A stretch of DNA of 64,000 nucleotides. Source: Homarus americanus (Eukaryota > Arthropoda > Malacostraca > Decapoda > Nephropidae). Position 1 is the first letter of the stretch. Every line of letters begins with the position of its first letter. Positions 32,310-44,084 of the stretch are shown here, piece by piece. The translations under genes were made by a program, and so were the position numbers. Location of the stretch: contig NW_024725489.1 in assembly GCF_018991925.1 (NCBI RefSeq), forward strand, positions 7,115,916 through 7,179,915, written 5' to 3'. Below the pieces are notes generated by a model. The model made no database searches and was not told where the DNA came from. It worked only from the letters and a program-made list of their open reading frames with translations.

Positions 32310-33371
32310 GCAAGTTAATCATTGGTGAGTACATTGATTGCCGGGTCATTTTCATTAAACCAGACCTGGTGTATTCTTTCGATCTGGCCAGGGGTCTCTC
32401 TGCAGGTTTTTGTTATGACAGTGTTAAGAACATCCCATACGGCACTGGAATTTGGGCTGTTCATTGTTAGGTTGTTTATAAGCCCATGTTCGAGCTGCTT
32501 TCCGGAAGCATGTGCTACGGCTGGATCCTCCAGAAGCTTAGTGTTAAAACCTCCTCTAGAGGCTTGCTGCCTTCGCTGTTTTAGGGCGACGTGAAGTGAG
32601 AGCTTGGCTCTAACGAACCGCTGATCAGTGTTGCAGTGGTCTGAGCCACGCATGGCACAGGTGATGAGAACATCTCGGCGATCTCTTTCTCAGACAGTGA
32701 TGTAGTCAATGAGATGCCAGTGTTAGGATCATGGGTGTTGCCACGAACCCTTGTACTTGTCAGCCTGCCTAAACAAGGTATTGGTGATAGAAAGGTTGTG
32801 TGCAGCACTCTTGCTGAGGAGGAGTAGGCCGTTGGGATTACACTTGCCCTGTCCACTTCTCCCTATGGTTCTCTGCTAAATATCGGCACCTCTGCCAACT
32901 CTGGCATTAAAGTCACCAAGGAGCACAACCTTATCTTCTCTGGTGATAGAGGTTAGCACTCTGTCGAGGTCGGCGTAAAAGGCCTCCTTGATGTCATCCT
33001 CTGGACTCAGTTTTGAGGCGTATGCACTGATGAAGAAGGCATGCCGTGAGTTATTAAGTGGGACTCGGAGCATCATGAGGTGTTCGTTGATCCCAATAAG
33101 CATTTCAGTTAGCCTGTGTAGGATGCGTTGGCGGATGGCAAAGCCAACTCCATAAATGCGGTTTCTCTCAGCAGCAGGCTTACCCTTCAGGAAGAAGGTA
33201 TAGCCAGACCCGTTCTGTGAGTTGACCATTGTCTGGGAGCGGGGAATCACTAATGGCTGCTATATCGATGTTATACCTAGTCAGCTCTTTTGCCACAAGG
33301 GCAGTTCTTCTTTCAGGATTCTTATTTGTGTCAGTATCCAGAACGGTCCTGACATTCCATGTAGCGATCAT
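32310..33371 (-). pseudogene. RTE-like endonuclease domain, copy B
   Basis: IATWNVRTVLDTDTNKN begins the domain at 33371. Further pieces have VVLLGDFNARVGRGADI (up to 32876), then NTHDPNTG and a final block with SDHCNTDQRFVRAKL near 32640. The stop and frame breaks near 33230 and 32870 differ from those of copy A. Confidence 0.8.
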
Positions 33372-33429
33372 AAGAGGTTGTAGAGTTTATTTCTGTTTGG
33401 ATATGTGATTTTGACTGTGTTTTCGACCG

Positions 33430-34255
<826 letters not shown>

Positions 34256-34261
34256 CAGTAA

Positions 34262-34500
34262 TGACTCAACACTGCAAACAAGCAAACAGTAATGACTCAA
34301 CACTGCAAACAAGCGAACAGTAATGACTCAAGACTGTAAACAAACAGTAATGACTCGAGATTAAACAAGCAAATAATAATGACTCATCACTGCAAACAAG
34401 CAAACGGTAATGACTCAACACTGTAAACAAACAGTAATGAATCACGACTGTAAACAAGCGAAAAATAATGACTCAACACAGTAAACAAAGAAATGAGCCA
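34262..34500. repeat. 27/31-bp minisatellite carrying AP-1 and forkhead-like motifs
   Basis: Eight units spaced 27-31 bp. TGACTCA is exact at 34262, 34293, 34324, 34380, 34411 and 34469; variants lie at 34351 (TGACTCG) and 34438 (TGAATCA). Most units also hold GTAAACAAACAG or GCAAACAAGC. Confidence 0.9.
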
Positions 34501-34539
34501 CACCTGTACACTGTGACACATCATTTATTAATACACACC

Positions 34540-34920
34540 AGGCACAGTTATATCTAGTCCACACCCCTCACCTACCTCCCCTCATCCCTTACTTCCCTCA
34601 TTCCTCACCTCTCACCACACCTCACATCATACCCCTCACCACACCCCTCATCTCCCTTAACCCTCCCCTATCTAACCATTTTCCTCCCTCAACCCTCCTC
34701 TATCTCACCATTCTCCTCCTTCACCCCCCCATCTCCCTCACCCCTCATCTCCCTCACCCCTCCCCTATCTCCCCTCCTTCTCCCCATCTCCCCTACCCTC
34801 TCCTTCTTCACCAGTCCTCTCCCTAACTCACCCTCTCCTTCCCCTCGTCTCTTCCCCTAGTTCCTACATCACTCCTCCCCATCATCCCTCCCCCACACCC
34901 CATCCTCCTCTCCCTTCACT
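34540..34920. repeat. Pyrimidine-rich low-complexity tract
   Basis: C/T-rich sequence of CCCTCA and TCTCCC words, without regular period or coding potential. Confidence 0.7.
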
Positions 34921-34924
34921 GTTA

Positions 34925-35645
34925 TATCAGACTCTTACCACCACTGCCTCTCTTCTCACACCACCACTGGATTTAACACCTTCTCGTGTGGTGCTCCTCC
35001 AAGCGTTACGGTGTGGAGTAATCGTCTCCCAGGTGAAGGGGTCGATTTGGCACTTTTTCAGGTTTGTCTGAAGACTATCCTTATACCTTTTCCGTTGTCC
35101 GCCAGTGTTACGTTTACCATTCGTTAAGTGACTGCCAAAGGCTTGAGATGCACAACTGATTCGATGTTGAATCTCTTGATCGATCTCTGCAGTGTTGGAC
35201 AGGTGGGAGCCGAGATACCGAAAGTGGGTAACATTAGAGAGGGTAGTACCGTTAAGCTGGATGGATGGTGGAGGTGTAGCTGAACCAGGTGCAGGTTGAA
35301 AGAGAATCAATGTCTTGAGTAAGTTTACCTCAAGACCGAAGTGTACATACGCACGCATCTGTGTAGGTGTTCAGGATCTCCTGTAGGTCGCGTTCAGTGC
35401 GAGTGACGGGGGTGAGGTCGTCTGCATACTGAAGCTCAGTAATTGAAGCTGCCGATAGACACCTTAATTCCTGCCTGGATTCGTCTTATGTTGAAAAGTC
35501 CCTTCATCCGGTACTGGATGTCCACCCCGCCGGCTAAATTGGCGCTGGCACGAGTAAGGAAGGCAGCCAAGAAAATGGAAAAGAGAGTTGGTGCCCTTGT
35601 TTAACTCCCGTTTGGATGGGGAAGGACTCAAACTGGGTGCCATTG
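34925..35645 (-). mobile_element. RTE-like LINE fragment (copy D)
   Basis: Minus-strand match to the RT-to-C-terminal region. The catalytic loop is present in the DNA (about 35360-35440). The thumb has a deletion that joins ASQAFG to SHLTNGKRN around 35127-35140. It is 5'-truncated exactly at a (CA)n tract at 35653 and lacks the zinc finger at the 3' side. Confidence 0.85.
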
Positions 35646-35652
35646 TAGAGTT

Positions 35653-35911
35653 GCACACACACACACACACACACACCAGTAGGACCTTTGAGACGGACGT
35701 GGGCGTGAGGGAGATGCCAAGGGCGTTCCGGGTCCTTCAAGTTGTCCAGTCAGGTTCTGGTCTGAGCCTCGCGTCTCCCAGAACCACAAACGTTCACCAT
35801 CGCCTTCTGTCTTCATCCTCAAACCTTCATTAATCGACCTAACTTGTTATTGTGATTATAGATGGAGAAACAAAATTATATTCCTGTTGTATTGTAATAA
35901 TTATCATAGGG

Positions 35912-35942
<31 letters not shown>

Positions 35943-35962
35943 TATAATAATAATAATAATAA
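35653..35962. repeat. (CA)n and (AAT)n microsatellites with spacer
   Basis: CA at 35653-35674 and AAT at 35916-35962. The spacer between them has no recognised gene. Confidence 0.85.
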
Positions 35963-36482
35963 ATCATTACATTCCTAAATTTTATAAAATAGTACAAATT
36001 ATAATCATGTAACAAAAAACAAGTAAAACAAGAACACGACACACTGCACCTTCATCCATTATGTAACCATTAAGTAACAAATTCATAATGGCGACGCTTT
36101 TTAATTTGATTTCTTTTCTCTTTTCAAAATTCTAAATATGTTTTCAACCTGGCGTCAGTAGTAAAGGTAAGTTATGCTACTACACACATTATTATAACTC
36201 TAGGTCGTTATTTTCACCAGCCAGAGCTTATTAATTTGTTTGTTTACATCTCACAGCTGATCGTGTTTACGTTCTTCAGCTATTTCGCCTCTTTTTCTTC
36301 CCAGGATGGACAGCACAACCAATATGTTCGTCAGCTGTTTCTCTTTTTCTTCCCAGGATGGACAGCACCACCAACACCACCAATATTTCATTAACATTCT
36401 AATTTAATTAATTTCTTAGTTGCTGTTTTTAAGATAGATAAATGTTAGGTAAGATTCATTTAGTTTTCAAAAGTGACAAGGT
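35963..36482. other. Intergenic with a 26-bp direct duplication
   Basis: CTTTTTCTTCCCAGGATGG plus ACAGCAC occurs twice, at 36291 and 36341. It resembles a polypyrimidine tract followed by CAG|G, but no exon can be supported. Confidence 0.5.
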
Positions 36483-36665
36483 GGAGTGAGGCGGCGGTCT
36501 AGTGGATACAACGCTCGCTTCCTGTTCCATGAGTCGGTGGTTCGATCGTTTTAAATACTAATTCACTATTTAAGACAGACTTGGTTTAGCTTGCTACAGG
36601 TGTCAGAGAATGGTCTTGTTACTCCTGGGGTTAAAAGACCTTCTCTGGACATTTAACTAGGCACT
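36483..36665 (+). mobile_element. tRNA-derived SINE (head plus body)
   Basis: GGCGGTCTAGTGGATACAAC followed by GCTCGC resembles a tRNA A box region, and GTGGTTCGATCG about 40 bp later is a B box (GGTTCGATC). These are the internal RNA polymerase III promoter boxes. The intact cloverleaf is not evident, so this is a SINE head rather than a tRNA gene. A similar head occurs on the minus strand near 63970. Confidence 0.55.
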
Positions 36666-36729
36666 CTCCCAGCAGACTTCTCACTCTCTCCCAGCAGACC
36701 TCTCACTACTCTGTCCTCTCTCCCAGCAG

Positions 36730-36767
<38 letters not shown>

Positions 36768-37367
36768 ACCCTCTCTCTCCCAGCACACTCTCTTTCTCCT
36801 CTCTCTCCTCTATCCCAGCAGATCGCTCTCTCCCAGCAGACTTTTCACTCTCTCCTCACTCCTCTCTCCCCAGCAGACCTCTCTCAATCTCCTCTCCCAG
36901 CAGAGCTCTCACTCCCTCTCTCTCCCAGCAGACCTCTCACTACTCTCTCCCAGCAGACCCCCTCTCCTCTCCTCTCTCCCAGCAGACCTCTCTCTCCCAG
37001 CAGACTCAACTCTCTCCCAGCAGACCTCCTCTCTCCCAGCAGAGCTCCCACCCTCTCTCTCCCCCGCAGACCTCCTCACTACCTCTCCCAGCAGACCCTC
37101 TCCCACTCCTCTCTCCCAGCAGACCCTCCACTCCTCTCTCCCATCAGACCTCTACTCTCCCAGCAGACCTCTCTCTCTCTCTCCTCACGCCTCTCTATCA
37201 GCAGACCTCTCTCTCTCTCTCCTCTCTCCCAGCAGACTTCTTACTCTCTTCTCTCATTCCTCTCTCCCAGCAGACCTCTCACTCTCTCCTCTCTCTCCCA
37301 GCAGACTTCTTACTCTCTTCTCTCATTCCTCTCTCCCAGCAGACCTCTCACTCTCTCCTCTCTCCCA

Positions 37368-37370
<3 letters not shown>
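36660..37370. repeat. CT-rich minisatellite with CCCAGCAGAC core
   Basis: About 30 irregular units of CTCTCTCCCAGCAGACCTCT, roughly 20-45 bp apart, with (CT)n stretches. Every unit looks like a polypyrimidine tract plus CAG. Confidence 0.9.
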
Positions 37371-37398
<28 letters not shown>

Positions 37399-37632
37399 CG
37401 CGACACACACACATCAAGACCTCAACATTCTCACTACCAGGACAGGTAAATTAATGTCAGGTGATCAACTTTGGTAAAACACTCAACATTTTTTGTATAC
37501 ACTCTTAAGACCACCTCGCCCACACACACACACACACATACACATACACGCACATGGGACAGACACACTCAAACAGTACACATACACACACGCACATACT
37601 CACACATTCATACAAACACACAAACACACACA
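37370..37632. repeat. CA-rich microsatellite region
   Basis: (CA)n at 37370-37395 and 37520-37632, with a unique spacer. It abuts the 3' end of the next LINE copy. Confidence 0.9.
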
Positions 37633-37639
37633 TACACTG

Positions 37640-39238
37640 GTACTTTGCTGTCACTCGGAATCGAGTATGACGATCATCCAGCTATGATACAATGATATGG
37701 GTTATTAAGGATTTCACCTTCAGTCGTGAGTTTTGAAGTGACTAAAGAGGCCGATACCGGACATGCAGGGCAGTCCACAGATGTTGCACATGTGGAGGGC
37801 TACATCTAGTGCGGGAGGGGCAGCGGCAGCGTCTTTCCGGCGTTGGCGCTTGTCTGCCTCGGTTTGCAGTCGGGCTAACTCGAAAGTATTGACACCTCGT
37901 GTGGTGCTCCTCCAAGCGTTACGGTGTGGAGTAATCGTCTCCCAGGTGAGGGGGTTGATTTGGCACTTTTTCAGGTTTGTCTTAAGATTATCCTTATACC
38001 TTTTCAGTTACCTGCCAGCATTACGTTTACTATTCGTTAGGTGACTGTAAAGTGGCTGATTTGGCAGACTACTGTCGTCTATGCGGGTAACATGGCCATT
38101 CAAGCGTAGTTGCTCATGGATAATGGTAGCTTCGATGCTCCTACAGTTGGTGTCAGAGAGAATATTGGCATTTGTTCTCTTGTCTTCCCAGCGAACTCGG
38201 AGGATGGAGAGTAGACTACGTTGGTGAAAGTTTTTAAGTGCCTTGAGGTGCCTCCTGTATGTAACCCATTTCTCACTGCCATATAGTAGGGTGGGCAGGA
38301 CCACTGCTCGATATACGTGCAACTTTGTAGATAATTTCAGCTCCCTACAGCTGAAGACACGGGTATGGAGTCTGTCAAAGGCTTGAGATGCACATCTGAT
38401 CCGATGTTGAGTCTCTTCATCGATGTCTGGGGTGGCAGACAGGTGGGAGCCGATACACTGAAAGTGGATAACATTAAAGAGAGTAGTACCGTTAAGATGG
38501 ATGGATGGTGGAGGTGTGTCTGAACCAGGGCAGGTTGAAAGAGAATCTGAGTCTTACTTACATTCATCTCAAGGCTAAGTGTGCATACGCATCTGCATAG
38601 GTGATCAGGATCTCCTGTAGGTCACGTTCAGTGTGAGCGACAAAGGTGAGGTCGTCTGCATACTGAAGTTCGATAATGGAAGCTGCCTAAGGTCGTCTTA
38701 TGTTGTAAAGACCCTTCATCCGGTACTCGATGTCTACCCCGCCGGCTAAATTGGCACTGGCACGCGTAAGGAAGGCAGCCAAGAAAATGGGAAATGAAGT
38801 TGGTGCCAGTACACACCCTTGTTTTACCCCCATTTGCATGGGGAAGAACTCAGTCTGGGTGTCATTCCATCGCGGAGTTGTCTCCCGATGGCGATGAATT
38901 TTGGTGGGCAGCCAAAACGGCTAAGGGTCCTCCAGAGGGCTTCCCTGTTGACCTAGTTGAAGGCCTTGGTTAGGTCGATCAAGGCCATGTGCCATGTACA
39001 GGTCACGACGCTGTTCTCAGCACTTTTCCTGTATCTGGCGGGCAGTAAAGATCATGTCAGTGGTGCCACGTGATGATCTAAAATTCTAAAGCCACATTGA
39101 GATTCTGGGAGGAAGTTTTCCGCCTCAGGAAGAAGTCTGTTTAGGAGGACTTGGGCGATAATCTTGCCAGCTACGGACAGCAGCGAGATCCTGCGGTAGT
39201 TGCCAGTCTGACCAGTTTCCCTTGTTCTTATAAATATT
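37640..39238 (-). mobile_element. RTE-like LINE copy C, 5' truncated
   Basis: Minus-strand copy from inside the RT (39238) to the true 3' end (37640, CTGTCACTCGGAATCGAG on the plus strand). It keeps the C-terminal C2H2 finger (about 37795-37735: C-x2-C, then H-x3-H) and a long thumb frame (38322-38008). Numerous frameshifts occur. It is 5'-truncated at TTGCACAC, where a CA tract begins. Confidence 0.85.
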
Positions 39239-39285
39239 GCACATACACACATTACAAACACACACACACACACACACACACACCA
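39238..39285. repeat. (CA)n microsatellite
   Basis: Starts exactly at the 5' truncation of LINE copy C. Confidence 0.9.
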
Positions 39286-39319
39286 TCACAATATACCTGT
39301 CTCCTCTGCAACGATCACC

Positions 39320-39612
39320 GTCCATGGAGGGTGGGAAGTGTGGAGGGTATGGAGAGAGGGAGGGAGGGAAGTATAAAGGCGAGGAAGGAGGGAAGTGTGG
39401 TGGGCGAGGAGGGCGTGAAAGAAGGGAGGGAAGTGTGGAGGGCGTGAAGGAAGAGAGGGACGTGTGGAGGGCGTGAAGGAAGGGAGGGAAGTGTGGAGGG
39501 CGTGAAGGAAGGGAGGGAAGTGTGGAGTGCGTGAAGGAAGGGAGGGAAGTGTGGAGTGCGTGAAGGAAGGGAGGGAAGTGTGGAGGGCGTGGAGGGCGTG
39601 GAGGGACGGTGG
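39320..39612. repeat. 29-bp G/A-rich minisatellite
   Basis: Tandem units of GTGTGGAGGGCGTGAAGG plus AAGGGAGGGAA, with shorter variants at the left. Long open frames on both strands are by-products. Confidence 0.9.
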
Positions 39613-39714
39613 CGCGACACAGGAGGTCGACCTTGGACTACAACTTGTGGAGTGGGCGGAGCGGGTCTGCTTTAGGGCGACCCCGTATCTTGCCCCGCCC
39701 ACCTACACCGTCTC
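39613..39714. other. GC-rich inverted repeat
   Basis: GTGGGCGG (39651) and CCGCCCAC (about 39695) form an 8-bp stem around a 36-bp loop, with GC-box-like GGGCGG on both strands. No gene is attached. Confidence 0.45.
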
Positions 39715-40085
39715 TACTTCTTTCTCTTCTTCTCCTTCTCCTTCTTCTTCTCCTTCTCCTTTTTCTCCTTCTTCTTTCCTTCTTCTTCTTCTTCTTATTA
39801 TTATTATTCTGTCATTATATCTTCCTAATTACTTCCTTCTCCTTCTTCTTCTTCGTATTATTATTATTATTATTATTATGTCATTATCTCTTCCTAATTA
39901 CTTCCTTCTTTTCCTCCTCCTTCTTCTCCTTCTTCTTCTTCTTCTTCTTCATATTATTATTATTATTCTGTCATTATCTCTTCCTAATAACTTCCTTCTC
40001 CTTCTTCTTCTTATTATTATTATTATTATGTTATTATCTCTTCCTAATTACTTCCTTCTTCTTCTTCTACTCTTCAAGTATTATT
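39715..40085. repeat. Composite higher-order repeat of CTT, ATT and a unique segment
   Basis: Four to five copies of an approximately 70-110-bp unit: (CTT)n, (ATT)n, then TGTCATTATCTCTTCC and TAATTACTTCC. A microsatellite pair and its flank are duplicated together. Confidence 0.85.
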
Positions 40086-40906
40086 TAATTACTATAGACT
40101 ATGATACTTAAAAATAATATACACAGTAGTATACATACATAATATACATATAACATACATATAACATACATAACATACATTTCCTTAGTTCAGCTCTCCG
40201 TCAGTGAGAACTGCAGGTAAGAAGTCCCTACGTTAATTGGTCAGGAGAGAGGGCAGGTAACTGGCTCACTCTCTTAAGCTACAACACAAATATGGCTCCA
40301 GTAACTGTACCGTAGACTGGAGTGTAACTTTATAGACAGAAGTGTAACTGTACCGTAGGCTGGAGTGTAACTTTATAGACAGAAGTGTAACTGTACCGTA
40401 GACTGGAGTGTAACTGTACCGTCGACAGGTGTGTTAGCCCCCCCCCCCCCGGGCAGGTAGAGACCCTATTGATGTAAGCAACTTAGACTCGGTGTTTGAC
40501 GATTTCTCTTGAGGTCTGAATATCTACAATTAACAGAGTATCTTACACACACACACACAGCCTGCGACCTTGACAACAACAAAACTATCTCACTAAAATA
40601 CATTTTTTGTTTGTTTTTACTTCTTGTCAATCAGGACGCAGCCGTCATACTCGTTCAGTTTTGAAATGATATCGTTTCGTATCTCGTTATTGACTGGTTG
40701 TTCGTGTGTATGTTCATGTAGTCGTGTATAAATTCGTGTAGACGTGTATATATTTGTGCAGTTCGTGTTATTATAATATTCTTCTCGGCGTTGTGATGCT
40801 GGCTACCTGTATCTCAGCTTATCGACTGTCAGGTGTTTTTTATTTACAGTCCGTCAGCTGTTCCATCCAGGTGTGAGGATACAGAGCCTACGTGAAACTG
40901 GTGATT
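40086..40906. repeat. Spacer with 40299-40432 minisatellite and poly-C
   Basis: CATAACATA-type repeats (40130-40180). Units of GTAACTGTACCGTAGACTGG and GTAACTTTATAGACAGAAGT alternate at 40299-40432. A 13-base poly-C lies at 40438-40450. The remainder to 40906 shows no gene. Confidence 0.7.
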
Positions 40907-41503
40907 ATTTCTTCTTCTTCTTCTTCTTCTTCTTCTTCTTCTTCTTCTTCTTCTTCTTCTTCTTCTTCTTCTTCTTCTTCTTCTTCTTCTTCTTCTCCTT
41001 CTTCCTCATCTCTTTTAGGAGAGAATGAGGAGAAAGTGACATTTAAAAGAATAAAATTCCAATAAAGGAAACTTAAAGGCTAGCTAGTTACCTCCTCCTC
41101 CTCCTCCTCCTCCTCCTCCTATTCCTACTTCTTCGCCTTCTCCTCTCCTTTTCCCTTTTCTCCTTCTCCTTCTCTTATATTTCTCCTCCTCTTCCGTAGT
41201 CCTTCCATCTCACCTCCTCCTCCTCCTGTTTCTCAGTCTCTCCATCTCACCCTTCCTCCTCTTCCTCCTCCTCCTCCCCCTCCCACCTACCCATTTTAGT
41301 CTACTTTACGACATCACTTCCGTGTGCCAAAGGTTACATGAACGCTAAGTGAGGTCACCCGTATTGCCCAGTGCCATACCCCCAGAGCCACCCCCCCCTT
41401 TTACCCCCAGTGCTACCCCCTTTGCAGTGCCACCAACCCACCTACACACACCCCTAGTGCCACCCCCTCCCCCAGTTCCACCACCCCACACTACCTTCCC
41501 TAA

Positions 41504-41590
<87 letters not shown>
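40907..41590. repeat. (CTT)n, CCT-rich and (TA)n tracts
   Basis: CTT at 40907-40997, CCT/CTT-rich DNA at 41088-41285, a C-rich stretch at 41380-41500 and (TA)n with about 42 units at 41505-41590. No gene. Confidence 0.9.
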
Positions 41591-41591
<1 letters not shown>

Positions 41592-42064
41592 TATCAATTC
41601 CTAAGTATAATAAGAGGCTGTACACATAAACACATCTGAACTACGAACGTCATTATAAGTAGATGTCTTAGTAATCTAGTCTTCGTCACTGTCTACTTAA
41701 ATGGTGTATAAGTGTGACTCTGTGTGGTGTGAGGCCTGGGACACACACTCTCTCTGGGAACTTATGACCACACGTGTTGGGAGACTTAATTCCTTCTCGT
41801 CTCAGGTGAACCAAGTTTGTTATCTTATATTATTGTTTTGTTTATTTCTTCGCCTCACCTATCCTTCCTTCACTCCTTTCTTCCCTTTCGTATTTCCCTC
41901 ACTCCTTCTTTTTTTCCCTCAATCCTTCCTTCCCTTCTCTTTTCCCTCCCCCATCCATCCTTTCATCACTCCCTCCTTCCCTCCCCAGTCAGGCATACCA
42001 ACTGTGCATTATGTAGTTAAGATAAACCTTTTATTATCTACCATTCTGGGAGTTATAGCACCAA
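41591..42064. other. Spacer
   Basis: Mixed sequence with a CCTT-rich part (41850-41990); no gene supported. Confidence 0.4.
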
Positions 42065-43445
42065 GTAAACAAACACAGCATTACCATGTAAACAATACAA
42101 TGTAAACAAACAGTGTGCCACATCTATACCATGTAAACAAACACAGCATTACCACAACTATACCATGTAAACAAACACAGTGTATCACATCTATACCATG
42201 TAAAAAAACACAGTGTACCACATCTAATACCATGTAGACAAACACAGTGTATCACATCTATACCATGTAAACAAACGCGTTGTACCACACTTATACCATG
42301 TAAACAAACATTGTGCACCACATCTAATACCATGTAAACAAACACAGTGTATCACATCTATACCATGTAAAAAAACACAGTGTACCATATCTATACCATG
42401 TAAACAAACACGATGTACCACATCAATACCATGTAAACAAACACAGTGTACCACATCTATACCATGTAAACAAACACAGTGTACCATATCTATACCATGT
42501 AACAAACACAGTGTATCACATCTATACCATGTAAACAAACACACTGTCCCACATCTATACTTCCATAAACAAACATGTGTAAAACATCTATACCATGTAA
42601 ACAAACACAGTGTATCACATCTATACCATGTAAACAAACACAGTATACCACATCTATATCATGTAAACAAACACAGTGCATCACATCTAAACCATGTAAA
42701 CAAACACGGTGTACCACATCTATACCATGTAAACAACCACAGCTGTGCCACATCTATACCATGTAAACAAACACAGTGTACCACATCTATACCATGTAAA
42801 CAAACACAGTGTATCACATCTATACCATGTAAACAAACACGATGTACTGTACCACATCTATACCATGTAAACAAACACAGTGTATCACATCTATACCATG
42901 TAAACAAACACAGTGCATCACATCTATACCATGTAAACAAACACGATGTACCGCATTTATACCATGCAAACAAACATAGTGCACCACATCTAATACCATG
43001 TAAACAAACACAGTGTACCACAACTATACCATGTAAACAAACAGTGTATCACATCTATACCATGTAAACAAACACAGTGTACCACAACTATACCATGTAA
43101 ACAAACACAGTGTACCACAACTATACCATGTAAACAAACACAGTGTACCACATCTATACCATGTAAACAAACAAGGTGTACCACATCCATACCATGTAAA
43201 CAAACACGATACCACATCTATACCATGTAAACAAACATGATGTACCACATCTATACCATGTAAACAAACACAGTGTACCACATCTATACCATGTAAACAA
43301 ACATGATGTACCACATCTATACCATGTAAACAAACACGATGCACCACCTCTAAACCATGTAAACAAACACGATGTACCACATCTATACCATGTAACCAAA
43401 CACAGTGTACCACATCTATACTATGTAAACAACCACAGCTGTGCC
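42065..43445. repeat. 33-bp minisatellite with forkhead-like core
   Basis: About 41 units of CATCTATACCATGTAAACAA plus ACACAGTGTACCA. Indels of 1-3 bases occur in some units. Because 33 is divisible by 3, long frames encode an 11-residue repeat (CVCLHGIDVVH on the minus strand); these look like by-products. Confidence 0.95.
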
Positions 43446-43517
43446 ACATCTCACTAAACCCACCAGCCACTGTACCAGGTAGAAGTGGAAGCGACTTATC
43501 AAGAGAGATTATTGCGA

Positions 43518-43548
<31 letters not shown>

Positions 43549-44084
43549 TATAATGACCAATCACATATCACACTCCTACCGGGTTTACTGAGAGGGGAAT
43601 AACAAAAACATAATAAGAGCGATGTAATAAACCTTGGAATTGATAAGAAATTCTTGATAAATAAGGAGGAGGAATGTGGTGTAAATTAGGACACTGTTAA
43701 CGAGAACAAAAAGAAAAAAAAATCAAGAACAGGAAGAAGTAGAACAATGAACACAAGAATAAGAGGAAGATCAATAACTATAACAAGAAGAGGAAGAAGA
43801 AAACAATGATAACAGAAAGAATAACAGCAAATAAGAATAATAATACGAATAAGAATAACAAGAACAAAAATAAGTACAAAACAACAAAAAACAAATAAAA
43901 AAAAAAAACAAGAACAAGAACAAAGAAAACAATCAAGGCAAAAAAAACAAAAAAATAAAAATAGCCAAGAATAACAAATAAAACACAAAAAAAAAAAAGC
44001 AAACAATAATAAACAAGTAAACAACCAACTGATTATTTACACACCTGTTCAACTAGTAACTGTGTAGATACACAGGTGTGTTTA
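43446..44084. repeat. (GACA)n and A-rich spacer
   Basis: GACA at 43518-43548, then an A-rich AACAAGAA-type stretch (43690-44020). No gene. Confidence 0.75.

Larger units (their letters stand above)
31070..33400 (-). mobile_element. RTE-like LINE copy B, 3' truncated
   Basis: Minus-strand match to copy A from the 5' leader (33400) to just after the catalytic region (31070). The 3' third (thumb and zinc finger) is missing. It is inverted relative to copy A and the two face each other across 29.0-31.0 kb. A (T)n run sits at 31408-31419 inside the RT. Confidence 0.85.

Noticed and set aside
36483..36560. Functional tRNA gene
   Set aside because: A and B box-like motifs are present but acceptor and anticodon stems do not pair convincingly; a SINE head is more likely.
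42065..43445. CRISPR-like array (33-bp repeats)
   Set aside because: Units are contiguous without unique spacers, and the DNA is eukaryotic.
43024..43560. Minus-strand 11-residue repeat protein
   Set aside because: Unit length divisible by three explains the open frame; several frames are open and no start or unique domain is present.
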